Source of the DNA: Psychromonas sp. L1A2
GTDB taxonomy: Bacteria; Pseudomonadota; Gammaproteobacteria; Enterobacterales; Psychromonadaceae
Length of the DNA: 64,000 nt
Direction: 5' to 3'
Assembly (NCBI RefSeq): GCF_009828855.1
Contig: NZ_WUAG01000001.1
Location: 248,001 to 312,000 of the forward strand
Made by a program: the position numbers and the translations under genes. Below the pieces are notes generated by a model. That model searched no databases. It was not told the origin of the DNA and saw only the letters and a program-made list of their open reading frames with translations. Numbering within the stretch: the first letter of the stretch is position 1; each line of letters begins with the position of its first letter. Positions 26,290-37,078 of the stretch are shown one piece after another.

Positions 26290-27270
26290 ATGAACTGGTT
26301 ACCAAGTGCTTCGCTGGCACAATTAAGTGCGCGTGCGACGATGTTAAAAACGATTCGAGATTTTTTTAGCGACTTACAAGTTTTAGAAGTTGAAACGCCT
26401 TCTCTCAGTCAAGCCGCAGTGACCGATGTGCATCTTCAATGTTTTAAAACACAGTTTGTTGGTCGTAATATTAGTGATAAGCCGTTAGTAGACGGTGGTG
26501 TGCCATTATATTTACAAACTTCACCAGAGTTTCAGATGAAGCGTCTATTAGCAGCTGGCAGCGGCTCAATTTATCAAATATCAAAAGTATATCGAAATGA
26601 AGAGTCGGGACGTTTTCACAACCCTGAGTTTTCTTTATTAGAGTGGTATAAAGTTGGTTTTGACCATCACCAATTAATGGACGAAATGGCGACGTTATTA
26701 ATGTTGATTCTGAAGTGTAATACGCCAACGCGGTGTAGTTACCAAGAGGCCTTTTTATCTATTTTGCAAGTTGATCCATTAACGGCAAGTATCGAAGAGT
26801 TAAAATTGGCAGGTGCACATTTACAGCTAGGTGAAGTACTTGATAATGAAACGGACAAAGACACGATTTTACAACTGTTATTTTGTATCGCGATAGAATC
26901 TAAAATAGGCCAAGACGAACCTTGTTTTGTTTATGATTTTCCTGCCTCACAAGCGGCTCTCGCTAGAATTAATACACAAGATGATCGTGTTGCTGATCGT
27001 TTTGAGGTGTATTATAAAAGTGTTGAGTTAGCGAATGGCTTTCATGAACTCAATAACAGTGAAGAGCAATTAAAGCGTTTTCAAGCGGATAATCAATTAC
27101 GAGTAACAATGGGTCTGCCGGAAATGCCGATAGATCATAAATTTGTCGCTTGTTTAGATCATTTACCTGATTGTGCAGGTGTTGCTTTAGGCTTAGATAG
27201 ATTGTTAATGCTCTCTACTGAACAAAAGCATATTAATGATGTATTAAGCTTTAGTGTTGATAATGCGTAA
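26290..27270 (+). CDS. epmA: EF-P--(R)-beta-lysine ligase
   Basis: A 326-residue class II lysyl-tRNA synthetase paralogue without the anticodon-binding domain. It adenylates beta-lysine and transfers it to K34 of EF-P. Class II motif 2 is [26 protein letters not shown] (about residues 95-120), and motif 3 is [12 protein letters not shown] near the C-terminus. Length equals the E. coli protein (325). AAGGAGTT lies before the ATG. It is divergent from frdA and only 5 kb from efp and epmB. Confidence 0.97.
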   Translation: MNWLPSASLAQLSARATMLKTIRDFFSDLQVLEVETPSLSQAAVTDVHLQCFKTQFVGRNISDKPLVDGGVPLYLQTSPEFQMKRLLAAGSGSIYQISKVYRNEESGRFHNPEFSLLEWYKVGFDHHQLMDEMATLLMLILKCNTPTRCSYQEAFLSILQVDPLTASIEELKLAGAHLQLGEVLDNETDKDTILQLLFCIAIESKIGQDEPCFVYDFPASQAALARINTQDDRVADRFEVYYKSVELANGFHELNNSEEQLKRFQADNQLRVTMGLPEMPIDHKFVACLDHLPDCAGVALGLDRLLMLSTEQKHINDVLSFSVDNA

Positions 27271-27310
27271 ACGTATTACATTAAAACCGTCGATAAGATA
27301 AGGGATTAAA

Positions 27311-27538
27311 ATGGCAAGGTTATGGCTAACGGATAAAAGCTATCCTATTTGGAGCTATGTTTTACGTATTGCTTATTGGTTGATGGCGATTTATTTATCA
27401 AGCCTGTTTTTGCAAGCTTATCAAGATCAAAGCTGGTTTAAAGTTGGATTGATAGTGATCAGTATTTTGTTTGTGATCATCTTTTTAGTGTTCACTCGTT
27501 TTATCGACCGATTTTTAAAGGTGCCTGTAAAGGACTGA
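27311..27538 (+). CDS. Small two-helix membrane protein
   Basis: 75 residues with two hydrophobic segments (about 15-35 and 45-62) and a positively charged C-terminus (FTRFIDRFLKVPVKD), so both ends are probably cytoplasmic. AAGGGATTAAA precedes the ATG. It follows epmA by 40 bp and may be in the same transcript. I recognise no family; no function is assigned. Confidence 0.65.
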   Translation: MARLWLTDKSYPIWSYVLRIAYWLMAIYLSSLFLQAYQDQSWFKVGLIVISILFVIIFLVFTRFIDRFLKVPVKD

Positions 27539-27637
27539 TGCTACAATGAAAATAAGCAGTTTAAGTGTTCAGTGTAAAAATGCTAATCACTTAACCATGT
27601 TTCGTATCACTATCTATTATTTAAAACTGAGGTGTGT

Positions 27638-27898
27638 ATGCCAATCAAAAAAGTACAATCTGAATTTAAGAAATTATCTGATGTGTTATCTGAAGGTTTA
27701 GTTGCAGATGAATGTACTGCAGGTGAATTACAAAAAGTACATGACCAATTACAACAAGCCATCATGTCTGGCGATCCCGCTCAATTGATTCGAGATAAGA
27801 AAATATCACAACAATTGTTAATGTTTGAAGAAACAAACCCAGTTGTTGGTAAAGTTGTTAAAGATTTAATTAATGCATTATCTGGAATGGGCATTTAA
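27638..27898 (+). CDS. DUF4404-like small protein
   Basis: An 86-residue helical protein. The Leu-rich N-terminal helix (LQKVHDQLQQAI) and the ending NPVVGKVVKDLINALSGMGI match the layout of DUF4404 proteins (a helix pair and a HP-x-L...I-D-L-x-x-GI tail). The ATG at 27638 sits 5 nt after GAGG; a GTG two codons earlier would overlap that ribosome site. Function unknown. Confidence 0.6.
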   Translation: MPIKKVQSEFKKLSDVLSEGLVADECTAGELQKVHDQLQQAIMSGDPAQLIRDKKISQQLLMFEETNPVVGKVVKDLINALSGMGI

Positions 27899-28008
27899 TT
27901 GAAATCTATCTTTTGAGAAGTCTTTCTTGAAAGATAGCTCTTTAAGGTTTTATATTTAAAGTGAATATTTAAATATACAAAACAAGTAATTCTGAAAATA
28001 TAGACATA

Positions 28009-28035
28009 AAAAAACCGACACTAGGTCGGTTTTTT
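28009..28035. terminator. Bidirectional terminator between the DUF4404-like gene and rpsT
   Basis: AAAAAACCGAC and GTCGGTTTTTT form an 11-bp stem with ACTAG loop. Having A on one side and T on the other, it can serve both convergent genes. Confidence 0.85.
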
Positions 28036-28071
28036 AATATTTTAAATAAAAGGCAAATTCTTAAATAAGAA

Positions 28072-28332
28072 TTAAAGCGCTTTAATTTTAGCAGAAAGAC
28101 GGCTTTTCTTACGAGCAGCCATATTTTTGCTGATCAGACCTTTAGTTGCGTAAGCATCTAAAACTGATTGTAATTTAACGAACTCAGCCGTAGCTAGTTC
28201 TTTGTTTGCAGCTTCGATTGCAACAACAACTTTCTTGATGAAAGTACGCATCATTGTACGACGACTTGCATTATGTTTACGGCTTTTTTCAGATAATAAA
28301 GCACGTTTTTTAGCAGACTTGATATTAGCCAA
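28072..28332 (-). CDS. rpsT: 30S ribosomal protein S20
   Basis: An 86-residue, Lys/Arg/Ala-rich, three-helix protein that binds the 5' domain of 16S rRNA. It starts [20 protein letters not shown] and ends [16 protein letters not shown], as S20 does. TAGGAGTTA precedes the ATG. A GC-rich discriminator follows the probable -10 box upstream, as in promoters under stringent control. It is next to murJ, as in other gammaproteobacteria. Confidence 0.97.
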   Translation of the reverse strand: MANIKSAKKRALLSEKSRKHNASRRTMMRTFIKKVVVAIEAANKELATAEFVKLQSVLDAYATKGLISKNMAARKKSRLSAKIKAL

Positions 28333-28638
28333 GACCTTAACTCCTAAATTCTGTATAACAAGGGATAATCAAAGGTCGTGGAATATGCCTTGTAACACGT
28401 ATATTGTCAAATGGTTTCTTATTAACCAATAAAATAACTGGTAACGAACCAGGTGGATGGTTAAACTGCGCGCATTTTATACTCAACCCATTACAGATGC
28501 AAATGCAGAGTCGAATGTTTTGACGATATATTGCCTGTTAAATCTATTAAATTTAACTAAAGCGTGTATTTTGTCATTCTGAATCTCATCTTTTAGTGCG
28601 TTGAGTGTTATTCCATTTTAGTCTTTAGGAAATCAAGT
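28333..28638. other. rpsT/murJ divergent intergenic region
   Basis: Holds the rpsT leader and promoter. No additional gene or repeat is visible; the murJ promoter was not resolved. Confidence 0.35.
28474..28503 (-). promoter_or_regulatory. Probable rpsT promoter with GC-rich discriminator
   Basis: On the minus strand TTTGCA, 16 nt, then TATAAAAT, then GCGCGC. The -35 is moderate and the -10 good; the GCGCGC start region is typical of ribosomal promoters that respond to ppGpp. Confidence 0.5.
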
Positions 28639-30198
28639 GTGAGTAAAAAGCTAATAAAATCAGGCATGATCGTAAGTTCTATGACCTTAGTATCTCGTAT
28701 TTTAGGATTAGTTCGCGATATCGTTATTGCAAATTTGATGGGAGCAGGGGCTGCTGCAGATTTATTTTTCTTTGCTAATAAAATTCCTAACTTTTTACGT
28801 CGTTTGTTTGCAGAAGGTGCATTTGCACAAGCTTTTGTTCCTGTATTAACCGAATATGAAAAAACACAGTCTCGAGATAAGGTAAAAGAACTCATTTCTG
28901 CTGTTTCAGGTACTTTAGGCACCATCATCACTATTATTACCATTTTAGGAGTTATTGGTTCTTCAGTGATCACTGCATTATTTGGCTTTGGTTGGTTTTT
29001 AGAGTGGTGGAATGGCGGCCCTGAAGCCTATAAATTTGTATTAGCGTCAGACATGTTAAAAATCACTTTCCCGTATTTATGGTTTATCACTTTTACTGCC
29101 TTATCTGGCGCGATTCTTAATACATTAGGGAAATTCGCCGTCGCGGCTTTTACACCGGTATTTTTAAATATTGCCATTATTTCCTGTGCTGTGTTTCTTT
29201 CTCCGCAACTCGCCCAACCTGAAATTGGTTTGGCGATCGGTGTTTTTATTGGTGGTTTAATACAGTTCCTATTTCAAATTCCCTTTTTGAAAAAAGAAAA
29301 ATTGTTAGTGAAACCAAGCTGGCAATGGCATCACCCTGGTGTCGTAAAAATTCGTACCTTAATGATTCCTGCCTTGTTTGGTGTGTCAGTCAGTCAAATA
29401 AACTTGTTGTTAGATACTTTTATTGCCAGCTTTTTGCAAACGGGCTCAATCAGTTGGTTATATTACGCTGACCGTTTACTAGAGTTCCCGTTAGGGCTGT
29501 TTGGCATTGCGATTGCGACGGTTATTCTGCCAAGTTTGTCTTCTTCTCATGTTAATAAGTCTTCTGAAGGTTTTTCTAAAACCTTAGATTGGGGCATTCG
29601 TAGCGTATGCTTTTTAGGTTTCCCTGCCATGCTCGGTTTAATGGTGTTAGCGGAGCCAATGTTGCGTGTTTTATTTATGCGTGGCGAGTTTGATATGCAA
29701 GATGTCAGTATGTCGGCGATGAGTTTATGGGCTTATGCCAGCGGTTTATTAAGTTTTATGTTAGTTAAAGTACTCGCGCCAGGTTATTACTCACGCCAAG
29801 ATACGAAAACACCGGTTAAATTTGGTGTGATCGCGATGGTAAGTAATATGGTGTTAAATGTTATTTTTGCTGTGCCTTTTGGTTATGTTGGGTTAGCTAT
29901 TGCAACCTCATTATCTGCGACTTTAAACGCTGGCTTATTATGGTTTGGTCTTTATAAGAGCGGTGTTTATCAAGTACAAAAGGGTAGCTTGGCTGTATTA
30001 ATACGTATTATTGCGTCAGGTTTAGTGATGGTCGCTGCGTTGTTATATATGACGCCGAGTCTTGTTATGTGGGTTGGTTTTGGTTTACTTGAGTCAATAA
30101 TGCAATTAATTGCTTTGATTTTAGGTGGTGCCGCTATTTACTTGGTGAGTAATTTTATTTTTGGATTGCGTCTACGTCACTTTAAAGTCGGTCGTTAA
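28639..30198 (+). CDS. murJ: Lipid II flippase
   Basis: A 519-residue polytopic inner-membrane protein of the MVF/MOP superfamily with about 14 hydrophobic helices. It flips lipid II to the periplasm for peptidoglycan synthesis. SMTLVSRILGLVRDIVIA at the start, FFFANKIPNFLRRLFAEGAFAQAFVPVL, and the conserved arginines there (in the R-R-L-F-AEGAF segment) are the MurJ signatures. The GTG start has TTTAGGAAA 8 nt upstream. It is followed by a hairpin and then ribF, the normal order. Confidence 0.96.
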   Translation: MSKKLIKSGMIVSSMTLVSRILGLVRDIVIANLMGAGAAADLFFFANKIPNFLRRLFAEGAFAQAFVPVLTEYEKTQSRDKVKELISAVSGTLGTIITIITILGVIGSSVITALFGFGWFLEWWNGGPEAYKFVLASDMLKITFPYLWFITFTALSGAILNTLGKFAVAAFTPVFLNIAIISCAVFLSPQLAQPEIGLAIGVFIGGLIQFLFQIPFLKKEKLLVKPSWQWHHPGVVKIRTLMIPALFGVSVSQINLLLDTFIASFLQTGSISWLYYADRLLEFPLGLFGIAIATVILPSLSSSHVNKSSEGFSKTLDWGIRSVCFLGFPAMLGLMVLAEPMLRVLFMRGEFDMQDVSMSAMSLWAYASGLLSFMLVKVLAPGYYSRQDTKTPVKFGVIAMVSNMVLNVIFAVPFGYVGLAIATSLSATLNAGLLWFGLYKSGVYQVQKGSLAVLIRIIASGLVMVAALLYMTPSLVMWVGFGLLESIMQLIALILGGAAIYLVSNFIFGLRLRHFKVGR

Positions 30199-30242
30199 TT
30201 TAAAGTAAGTCGTTAGAATTAATGTTAAACCGTTAAAATGAA

Positions 30243-30290
30243 AGCTGATTACTTTGCGGCCTTAATATATAATCAGCTCTTTTATATTTT
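30243..30290 (+). terminator. Possible terminator after murJ
   Basis: AGCTGATTA and TAATCAGCT form a 9-bp stem around an 18-nt loop, followed by CTTTTATATTTT. Confidence 0.55.
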
Positions 30291-30325
30291 CAACGCTATT
30301 TTTGGCAATTATTTATGACATTATC

Positions 30326-31270
30326 ATGGAATTAATACGCGGAATTCATAATCTACAACATCAACCTCAAGGTTGTGTGTTAAGTATTGGCAATTTCGAT
30401 GGCATTCATCTTGGCCATCATGCTGTTTTGTCTCGCCTGTTAAAGGAAGCTAAACGCTTACAAGTGCCTGCGACGGTAATGACCTTTGAGCCTCAACCTG
30501 CTGAATTGTTTGCAGGTAAAAATGCGCCTGGTCGACTAAGCCGTTTGCGTGATAAGTTCGTACAGCTTGAAAAACTAGGCTTGGATAGCTTACTGTGTGT
30601 GTCTTTCACGCATAAATTTGCCAACCTTAGTGCGAATGATTTTATTGAGCAGCTATTAATTAAAAAATTAAATGTTAAGTTCCTAGTGATTGGAGATGAT
30701 TTTCACTTTGGTTACCAACGTTTAGGTGATTTTGCTCTGTTAAAAGAAGCAGGTGAAAAATATGGCTTTGAAGTCGTTGATACTAAAAGCCTGTCGCAAG
30801 ATGCTTGTCGTGTTAGTAGCACTCGGATACGCAGTGCATTAGCAAAAGGTCAATTACAACAAGCAGAGCAAATGCTAGGTAGAAAATATAGTATTGCTGG
30901 TCGTGTTGGACATGGTAAGAAGTTGGGTCGTACAATAGGCGTTCCGACTGCAAATTTATTTTTAAAACGTCGCGTTTCACCTGTATCGGGTGTGTTTGTG
31001 GTATCAGTGCTTGGTGTTGATGAAGCTGGTATTGATAAACAAGTTTATCGTGGCGTTGCAAATATTGGTTGTCGCCCAACCGTTAATGGTGAAAGACAAC
31101 AGTTAGAAGTACATATATTTGAGTTCGAAGGTGATTTATATGGCCGTCAGCTTGAAGTGTTACTTGAGAAAAAATTACGTGATGAAGTTCGTTTTGATTC
31201 ATTCGCGGAACTAAAAGTACAGATTGATAAAGATATTCAGCAAGCTAGACAATGGCATCAGCTTAATTAA
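30326..31270 (+). CDS. ribF: Bifunctional riboflavin kinase / FAD synthetase
   Basis: A 314-residue enzyme that turns riboflavin into FMN and then FAD. The N-terminal adenylyltransferase domain has [16 protein letters not shown] (residues about 20-35) and [15 protein letters not shown]; a conserved SSTRIRSAL follows; the C-terminal kinase domain has [11 protein letters not shown] near residue 210. The ATG at 30326 gives the usual [10 protein letters not shown] start; an upstream TTG would add eight residues without a ribosome site. It leads the ribF-ileS-lspA-fkpB-ispH run and complements ribB at 9072. Confidence 0.96.
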   Translation: MELIRGIHNLQHQPQGCVLSIGNFDGIHLGHHAVLSRLLKEAKRLQVPATVMTFEPQPAELFAGKNAPGRLSRLRDKFVQLEKLGLDSLLCVSFTHKFANLSANDFIEQLLIKKLNVKFLVIGDDFHFGYQRLGDFALLKEAGEKYGFEVVDTKSLSQDACRVSSTRIRSALAKGQLQQAEQMLGRKYSIAGRVGHGKKLGRTIGVPTANLFLKRRVSPVSGVFVVSVLGVDEAGIDKQVYRGVANIGCRPTVNGERQQLEVHIFEFEGDLYGRQLEVLLEKKLRDEVRFDSFAELKVQIDKDIQQARQWHQLN

Positions 31271-31295
31271 TAGAACGTTAGATGGAATAAAACCG

Positions 31296-34130
31296 ATGAG
31301 TGATTACAAAAGTACATTAAATTTACCAAAAACTGGTTTCCCGATGCGTGCAAACTTGGCTAATCGTGAGCCTAACATGCTTAAAAATTGGTACAAACAG
31401 GATCTTTACGGAAAGATTCGTGCTGCCAAAAAAGGTAAAAAAACATTTATTCTGCATGATGGTCCTCCTTATGCAAATGGCGATATTCATATCGGTCACT
31501 CGGTTAATAAAATTCTAAAAGATATTATTGTTAAATCTAAAACATTATCTGATTTTGACGCACCTTACATTCCAGGTTGGGATTGTCATGGTCTACCTAT
31601 CGAACTTAAAGTTGAGCAAAAGCACGGTAAACCGGGTAAAAAGCTAACCGCTGCTGAGTTCCGTGTTAAGTGTCGTGAATACGCTGCGCGTCAAGTTGAT
31701 GGCCAACGCAAAGACTTTAAACGTTTAGGTGTGTTAGGTGAGTGGGATAACCCATACCTAACCATGAACTTTAAAACGGAAGCAAATATTGTTCGTGCAT
31801 TAGCTAATATCATTAAAAATGATCATCTACACAAAGGGTCTAAACCAGTTCATTGGTGTACCGATTGTGGTTCTGCATTAGCAGAAGCTGAAGTTGAGTA
31901 CGAAGATAAATTATCTCCAGCAATCGATGTGGCCTTTAATGCAGTTGATAGTGATGCATTACTTGCTTGTTTCGATAAGCAAGCTGATGACTTTGGTCAA
32001 GGTGTTATCTCTGCTGTTATTTGGACAACAACGCCTTGGACATTGCCTGCTAACCGTGCCATTGCATTAGCTGCAAAAGTTGAATACTCACTGGTAGCCG
32101 GTGGTGGACGTCGTTTTATCTTAGCGACTGATCTTGTTGCTGATTGTATGACACGTTACGGCATTGAAGATTTTACGACGTTAGCTATCGCAACAGGTGC
32201 TGCGTTAGAGAAACAATTATTCCAACATCCATTCTTAGATTTACAAGTACCAGCGATTGTTGCTGACCACGTGACTATCGATGCCGGTACGGGTTGTGTA
32301 CATACTGCTCCTGGGCATGGTCAAGACGATTATTCTGCTGGTTTGAAATATGACTTAGAAGTGGCGAACCCTGTTGGCGATAATGGTGTGTTCCGTGACG
32401 ATACTGAATTCTTTGCAGGTCTACATGTATTTAAAGCAAACGATAAAGTATTAGAAGTATTGACTGAACGTAATGCATTAATCCATCACGTTAATATTAA
32501 GCACAGTTACCCACATTGTTGGAGACATAAAACACCAATCATCTTCCGTGCAACGCCACAATGGTTCATCTCTATGGATCAAAAAGGGTTACGTGACAGT
32601 GCATTAGCAGAGATCAAAGATGTTAAATGGATCCCAAGCTGGGGCCAAAACCGCATTGAAAAAATGATTGAAGGTCGCCCTGACTGGTGTGTTTCACGCC
32701 AACGTACATGGGGTGTGCCAATCACGTTATTTGTGAATAAAGAAACTGACGAATTGCACGAAAACTCTATTGAAATGATGGAACTGATTGCACAGAAAAT
32801 CGAAAAAGAAGGCATTCAAGCTTGGTTCGATTTAGAGCCTGAATCTATTTTAGGTTTTGAAGCAGAACAATACCGCAAAGTAACTGATACATTAGATGTT
32901 TGGTTTGACTCTGGTACAACTCACGCCTCTGTTGTTGCGGTTCGTGATGAATACACTAAAGAAGATGGCACACAAGCAACAGCTGATTTGTATTTAGAAG
33001 GTTCAGATCAACATCGCGGTTGGTTCCAATCTTCACTATTAACTAGCACTGCAATCAATGGCGTTGCTCCTTACAAAGAAGTGTTAACGCACGGTTTTGT
33101 AGTGGATGGTGATGGCAAGAAAATGTCTAAATCACTGGGTAACGTAATGTCGCCACAAACAGTGATGAATGACCTAGGTGCGGATATTTTACGTTTATGG
33201 GTTGCTTCAACGGATTATACGGGTGAAATCACCGTTTCTGATGAAATCCTAAACCGTAGTGCAGATAGCTACCGTCGTATTCGTAATACGTCACGTTTCT
33301 TATTATCAAACTTAAATGGTTTTGATCCGCAAACTGATTTAGTGGCACCAGAAGAAATGGTTGCGCTAGATCGTTGGATCGTGGCGAAAGCATTAACGAT
33401 GCAAAATGAAGTGATTGAAGCCTACGATAACTACAATCTGCATGTTGTTTACCAAAAACTAATGCACTTCTGTTCAATTGACTTAGGTAGTTTCTACTTA
33501 GATATTATTAAAGACCGTCAATACACAGCGAAAACAGGCAGCAATGCTCACTTAAGTTGTCAGACTGCGCTTTATCATATCGTTGAATCATTAGTGCGTT
33601 TAATCGCGCCTATCTTAAGCTTTACTGCTGATGAAATCTGGGGACGTTTACCGGGTGAGCGTAACGAGTTTGTTTTCACTGAAACATGGTATGAAGGTTT
33701 GTTTGGTTTAACTGAGAATGAAGTCTTAGATAACGATAAATGGACTCAAATCATTGCGGTACGTGCTGAAGTCAATAAAACACTAGAACTTGCTCGTAAA
33801 GAAACAGTGATTGGTGGCGGACTAGAAGCTGAAGTTACTTTATATGCTTCTGAAGAAATCAATACATTATTAAGTACGTTAGATGATGAGTTACGTTTTG
33901 TCTTAATCACCTCACAAGCCGCTGTTAAACCATTAGCAGATGCACCTGCTGAAGCAATTGCAACTGAACTTAAAGGTTTATCTGTACTCGTATTGAAAAC
34001 TGAAGCCGCTAAATGTGACCGTTGTTGGCATCATCGTGAAGAAGTTGGCCAAGATGAGAAGCACCCTGAGTTATGTGGACGTTGTATTACTAACGTTGAC
34101 GGCGAAGGTGAAACGCGTCAGTTTGCTTAA
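31296..34130 (+). CDS. ileS: Isoleucine--tRNA ligase
   Basis: A 944-residue class I synthetase of bacterial (type 1) form. [14 protein letters not shown] near residue 55-68 is the HIGH motif; KKMSKSLGN near 607-615 is the KMSKS loop; [11 protein letters not shown] marks the editing domain; the last 45 residues hold a Cys4 zinc finger (CDRCWHH...CGRC). The start at 31296 gives the family N-terminus [19 protein letters not shown] and follows GATGGAAT. It begins 25 bp after ribF and precedes lspA. Confidence 0.98.
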   Translation: MSDYKSTLNLPKTGFPMRANLANREPNMLKNWYKQDLYGKIRAAKKGKKTFILHDGPPYANGDIHIGHSVNKILKDIIVKSKTLSDFDAPYIPGWDCHGLPIELKVEQKHGKPGKKLTAAEFRVKCREYAARQVDGQRKDFKRLGVLGEWDNPYLTMNFKTEANIVRALANIIKNDHLHKGSKPVHWCTDCGSALAEAEVEYEDKLSPAIDVAFNAVDSDALLACFDKQADDFGQGVISAVIWTTTPWTLPANRAIALAAKVEYSLVAGGGRRFILATDLVADCMTRYGIEDFTTLAIATGAALEKQLFQHPFLDLQVPAIVADHVTIDAGTGCVHTAPGHGQDDYSAGLKYDLEVANPVGDNGVFRDDTEFFAGLHVFKANDKVLEVLTERNALIHHVNIKHSYPHCWRHKTPIIFRATPQWFISMDQKGLRDSALAEIKDVKWIPSWGQNRIEKMIEGRPDWCVSRQRTWGVPITLFVNKETDELHENSIEMMELIAQKIEKEGIQAWFDLEPESILGFEAEQYRKVTDTLDVWFDSGTTHASVVAVRDEYTKEDGTQATADLYLEGSDQHRGWFQSSLLTSTAINGVAPYKEVLTHGFVVDGDGKKMSKSLGNVMSPQTVMNDLGADILRLWVASTDYTGEITVSDEILNRSADSYRRIRNTSRFLLSNLNGFDPQTDLVAPEEMVALDRWIVAKALTMQNEVIEAYDNYNLHVVYQKLMHFCSIDLGSFYLDIIKDRQYTAKTGSNAHLSCQTALYHIVESLVRLIAPILSFTADEIWGRLPGERNEFVFTETWYEGLFGLTENEVLDNDKWTQIIAVRAEVNKTLELARKETVIGGGLEAEVTLYASEEINTLLSTLDDELRFVLITSQAAVKPLADAPAEAIATELKGLSVLVLKTEAAKCDRCWHHREEVGQDEKHPELCGRCITNVDGEGETRQFA

Positions 34131-34162
34131 TTAAGTAATGACTTTGTGAATTAGTTTTTATT

Positions 34163-34204
34163 AAACGCCTTAGTTATGAAAATGATTTAAGGCGTTTTTT
34201 TTAA
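34163..34204 (+). terminator. Hairpin between ileS and lspA
   Basis: AAACGCCTTA and TAAGGCGTTT form a 10-bp stem around a 15-nt loop with a long T-run after it. It may partly uncouple lspA expression from ileS. Confidence 0.75.
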
Positions 34205-34223
34205 ACTTTTTATTGGAAATACT

Positions 34224-34766
34224 ATGACTCAAACATCATCACCCGCTATCTTAAAACCGCGTTCAGGTTTACCTTGGTTATGGCTAACAATAGTGGTTTT
34301 ATTGCTCGATCAATTAACTAAATATTTGACGGTAGAAATGCTCGATTTATACCAGTCATACGAAGTGCTATCCTTTTTCAATTTCACTTATGCGCGTAAT
34401 TATGGTGCTGCTTTTAGTTTTTTAGGTGATGCAGGCGGTTGGCAAAAATACTTGTTTAGTGGCATTGCATTTGTTGTTTCAGCTTATTTATTATATTCCA
34501 TGAAAACAACTAGTGCTAAACAACGTTGGATGAATAGTGCTTATGCATTAGTGTTATCGGGTGCTATAGGCAATGTATTAGATCGTTTAATCTTTGGTTA
34601 TGTTGTCGACTTCTTAGATTTTGATTTAGGTTTTTACCGTTGGCCAACCTTTAATGTTGCAGATATTGCTATTTTTATCGGTGCGGCAATGATTATTATC
34701 GACTCATTATTTTGGGCTGAAAAGCGCGAAAAACAAAAAATTAAGGACAGCAGTAATGACAGTTAA
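34224..34766 (+). CDS. lspA: Lipoprotein signal peptidase
   Basis: A 180-residue inner-membrane aspartyl protease (signal peptidase II) that removes signal peptides from prolipoproteins. It has four membrane helices. LLLDQLTKYL, FFNFTYARNYGAAFSFL, GAIGNVLDRLIFGYVVDFLDF and TFNVADIAI are the conserved blocks; the aspartates in NVLDR and NVADI are the expected catalytic pair. A clear ribosome site (TTGGAAA) precedes the ATG. Its stop overlaps the fkpB start by 11 bp. Confidence 0.97.
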   Translation: MTQTSSPAILKPRSGLPWLWLTIVVLLLDQLTKYLTVEMLDLYQSYEVLSFFNFTYARNYGAAFSFLGDAGGWQKYLFSGIAFVVSAYLLYSMKTTSAKQRWMNSAYALVLSGAIGNVLDRLIFGYVVDFLDFDLGFYRWPTFNVADIAIFIGAAMIIIDSLFWAEKREKQKIKDSSNDS

Positions 34767-35235
34767 AATGGCAAATGAAGTAGTTAATAACAGTGAAAGC
34801 AAAACTATCGGTGCAGATAGTGAAGTGTTAATGCACTTTTCAATTAAATTATCTGATGGTTCTGCAGTTGATAGTACTAAAGTTGATAATAAGCCTGCTA
34901 AATTTGTAATGGGTGACGGCAGCCTAACGCCTGGTTTTGAAGAGTGTTTATTAGGTTTAGTTGAAGGTACATCTGAAAGCTTCACTTTAGCGCCAGAGTC
35001 TGCTTTTGGTTTGTCTAACCCTGATAATTTTCATTATGTAGATCTCAGTAAATTCTCAACGGACGTACCGGCAGAAATTGGCACCATCATTACCTTTAAT
35101 CAACCAGACGGTACTGAACTGCCTGGTATTATTCGTGAAATAGTGGCTGATAGCGTGACAGTTGATTTCAATCATCCTTTAGCAGGCCAAACAGTTACTT
35201 TTGAAGTTGATGTGTTAGAAGTTTTACAAAAGTAG
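34756..35235 (+). CDS. fkpB: FKBP-type peptidyl-prolyl isomerase
   Basis: A 159-residue SlpA-type FKBP that speeds cis-trans isomerisation of proline bonds and acts as a chaperone. VLMHFSIKLSDGSAVDST, FVMGDGSLTPGFEECLLGL and the FGLSNPDNFHYV flap are typical; the C-terminal FNHPLAGQTVTFEVDVLEV closes the fold. There is no signal peptide. The start at 34756, inside lspA, has AAGGA 8 nt before it; an ATG four codons later is possible. Confidence 0.95.
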   Translation: MTVKMANEVVNNSESKTIGADSEVLMHFSIKLSDGSAVDSTKVDNKPAKFVMGDGSLTPGFEECLLGLVEGTSESFTLAPESAFGLSNPDNFHYVDLSKFSTDVPAEIGTIITFNQPDGTELPGIIREIVADSVTVDFNHPLAGQTVTFEVDVLEVLQK

Positions 35236-35352
35236 TTGTTATTCGTTATGTGCTTAAGTATTTTCTAGTGATGTGCTAGTCATATTCTTCGGTATATTAT
35301 TAATAAAATCTGTCCATTACCTTATTAATCAAAATGTTATATTGAGAGTGTT

Positions 35353-36297
35353 ATGAAAATTATTTTAGCTAACCCACGTGGCTTTTGTGCCGGTGTACAT
35401 CGTGCGATCAATATTGTTGAGCGTGCATTAGAGCTATTTCCTACGCCAATTTATGTGCGACATGAAGTTGTACATAACCAATATGTCGTTGATGATTTAA
35501 AAGCGCGTGGTGCTATTTTTGTAGAAGAACTTGATGAAGTGCCTGACGATAATATTGTTATTTTCAGTGCACATGGCGTAGCACAGAGTGTACGTGAAGA
35601 AGCTAAACGTCGTGAATTGAAAGTATTCGATGCAACTTGTCCGTTAGTCACAAAAGTCCATATGGAAGTGACGCGTGCTAGTCGCCGTGATCAAGAATGT
35701 ATTTTGATTGGTCATCATGGTCACCCTGAAGTGGTGGGTACAATGGGGCAATACGATAGTAAAAAAGGTGGCATTTACTTAGTTGAGTCAGCGGAAGATG
35801 TTGCATTGCTTGACGTTAAAAACGCTGAAAGTTTATGTTATAGCTCTCAAACGACTTTATCGGTAGATGACACTGCACATGTTATCGATGCTTTACGTGT
35901 GAAATTTCCTATGATTGAAGGACCACGTAAGAACGATATTTGTTATGCGACACAAAATCGCCAAGATGCTGTTAAAGATCTTGCTGATAAAACGGACTTA
36001 GTTTTAGTCGTGGGTTCTACCAATTCATCAAACTCAAATCGTTTACGAGAGAAAGCAAATAGCGCCGGCGTGAATGCTTATTTGATCGATAATGAGTTTG
36101 ATATTCAAAGTGAATGGTTTGAAAATGTAGCAAGTGTTGGAGTGACTGCTGGAGCTTCTGCTCCTGATATTTTAGTGCAAGCTGTGATTAAAAAATTACA
36201 AAAAATGGGCGGTGATGTTGTTGTTGAAAACCCAGGTGTAGAAGAAAATACTGTGTTTGAAGTGCCTGCTGAATTGCGTATTAAACAAATAGATTAA
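35353..36297 (+). CDS. ispH: 4-hydroxy-3-methylbut-2-enyl diphosphate reductase
   Basis: A 314-residue iron-sulfur enzyme for the last step of the MEP isoprenoid pathway, giving IPP and DMAPP. The three cluster cysteines are in NPRGFCAGV (C12), DATCPLV and [30 protein letters not shown] and SSQTTLS are substrate-site blocks. Length matches the E. coli enzyme. Last of the ribF-ispH run. Confidence 0.97.
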   Translation: MKIILANPRGFCAGVHRAINIVERALELFPTPIYVRHEVVHNQYVVDDLKARGAIFVEELDEVPDDNIVIFSAHGVAQSVREEAKRRELKVFDATCPLVTKVHMEVTRASRRDQECILIGHHGHPEVVGTMGQYDSKKGGIYLVESAEDVALLDVKNAESLCYSSQTTLSVDDTAHVIDALRVKFPMIEGPRKNDICYATQNRQDAVKDLADKTDLVLVVGSTNSSNSNRLREKANSAGVNAYLIDNEFDIQSEWFENVASVGVTAGASAPDILVQAVIKKLQKMGGDVVVENPGVEENTVFEVPAELRIKQID

Positions 36298-36560
36298 CCA
36301 AATAAAAAACCGCTCTATCCCCCGCCATTACTACTTAATAGGTGTAAAGTTAATCTTTTATGCCTATTAAAAGCTTTTGTTTTATAAAGAAAAAGTAAAG
36401 ATATTTATTATTCTTCGTTTATATAATTTGATCATGATCTCATTAATTACGATGATGTTTTTAAATAGATAATACGATATTTTTTTTATATAAAAATCAT
36501 TGTATAAGGAGTAATCTAAGCAGCATTATCCAGAATACTCTCTCTATAACAAAGGATGTT

Positions 36561-37076
36561 ATGAATTGTTTTCAACCCACAAAATTCAAGCATGGCTTCA
36601 CATTAATTGAAATACTCATTACGATTGCCATTGCTGCTATCTTATTAAGCATCGTTGTCCCTTCTTTTACTAGCCTTATAGAATCCAGCAAAGCACGTAC
36701 TACGCGTGACAGCTTGATCAGTTCAATTTATGCTGCTAAACAACAATCTCAAAGTGAACGCGTTAATGTTTATCTATGCTCCTCGTCAAATGGTACTAGT
36801 TGTTTAACGACGACAAGTTGGGGAACCGATTGGTTGGTTTATGAAGATAGTGACAGCAATGGTGGTTTGAATAACGGTGACACTATTATTATTAATAGTA
36901 GTTCTAAAACTAGTTTAATTAAAAGTACAGAAAATCAGGTGAAATTTACACCTACAGGTCACTCATCAGCTAATACATTTCAAATATGCAGTAATACTGA
37001 CAACAGTGTTGTTTATGAAATAAAATTGAACCGAATGGGGCGTGTTAGTCATGAAAACGCTGCAGGGGATTGTTAA
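36561..37076 (+). CDS. fimT: Type IV minor pilin, FimT/GspH family
   Basis: 171 residues. Prepilin leader ending HG then FTLIEILITIAIAAILLSIVV (cleavage after G12, E at +5). The C-terminal domain with DSLISSIYAAKQQSQSERVNVYLCSS and FTPTGHSSANTFQICS matches the GspH/FimT pilin fold. It probably primes pilus assembly with the other minor pilins. First of a six-gene operon; its stop precedes the pilV ATG by 2 bp. Confidence 0.88.
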   Translation: MNCFQPTKFKHGFTLIEILITIAIAAILLSIVVPSFTSLIESSKARTTRDSLISSIYAAKQQSQSERVNVYLCSSSNGTSCLTTTSWGTDWLVYEDSDSNGGLNNGDTIIINSSSKTSLIKSTENQVKFTPTGHSSANTFQICSNTDNSVVYEIKLNRMGRVSHENAAGDC

Positions 37077-37078
37077 TA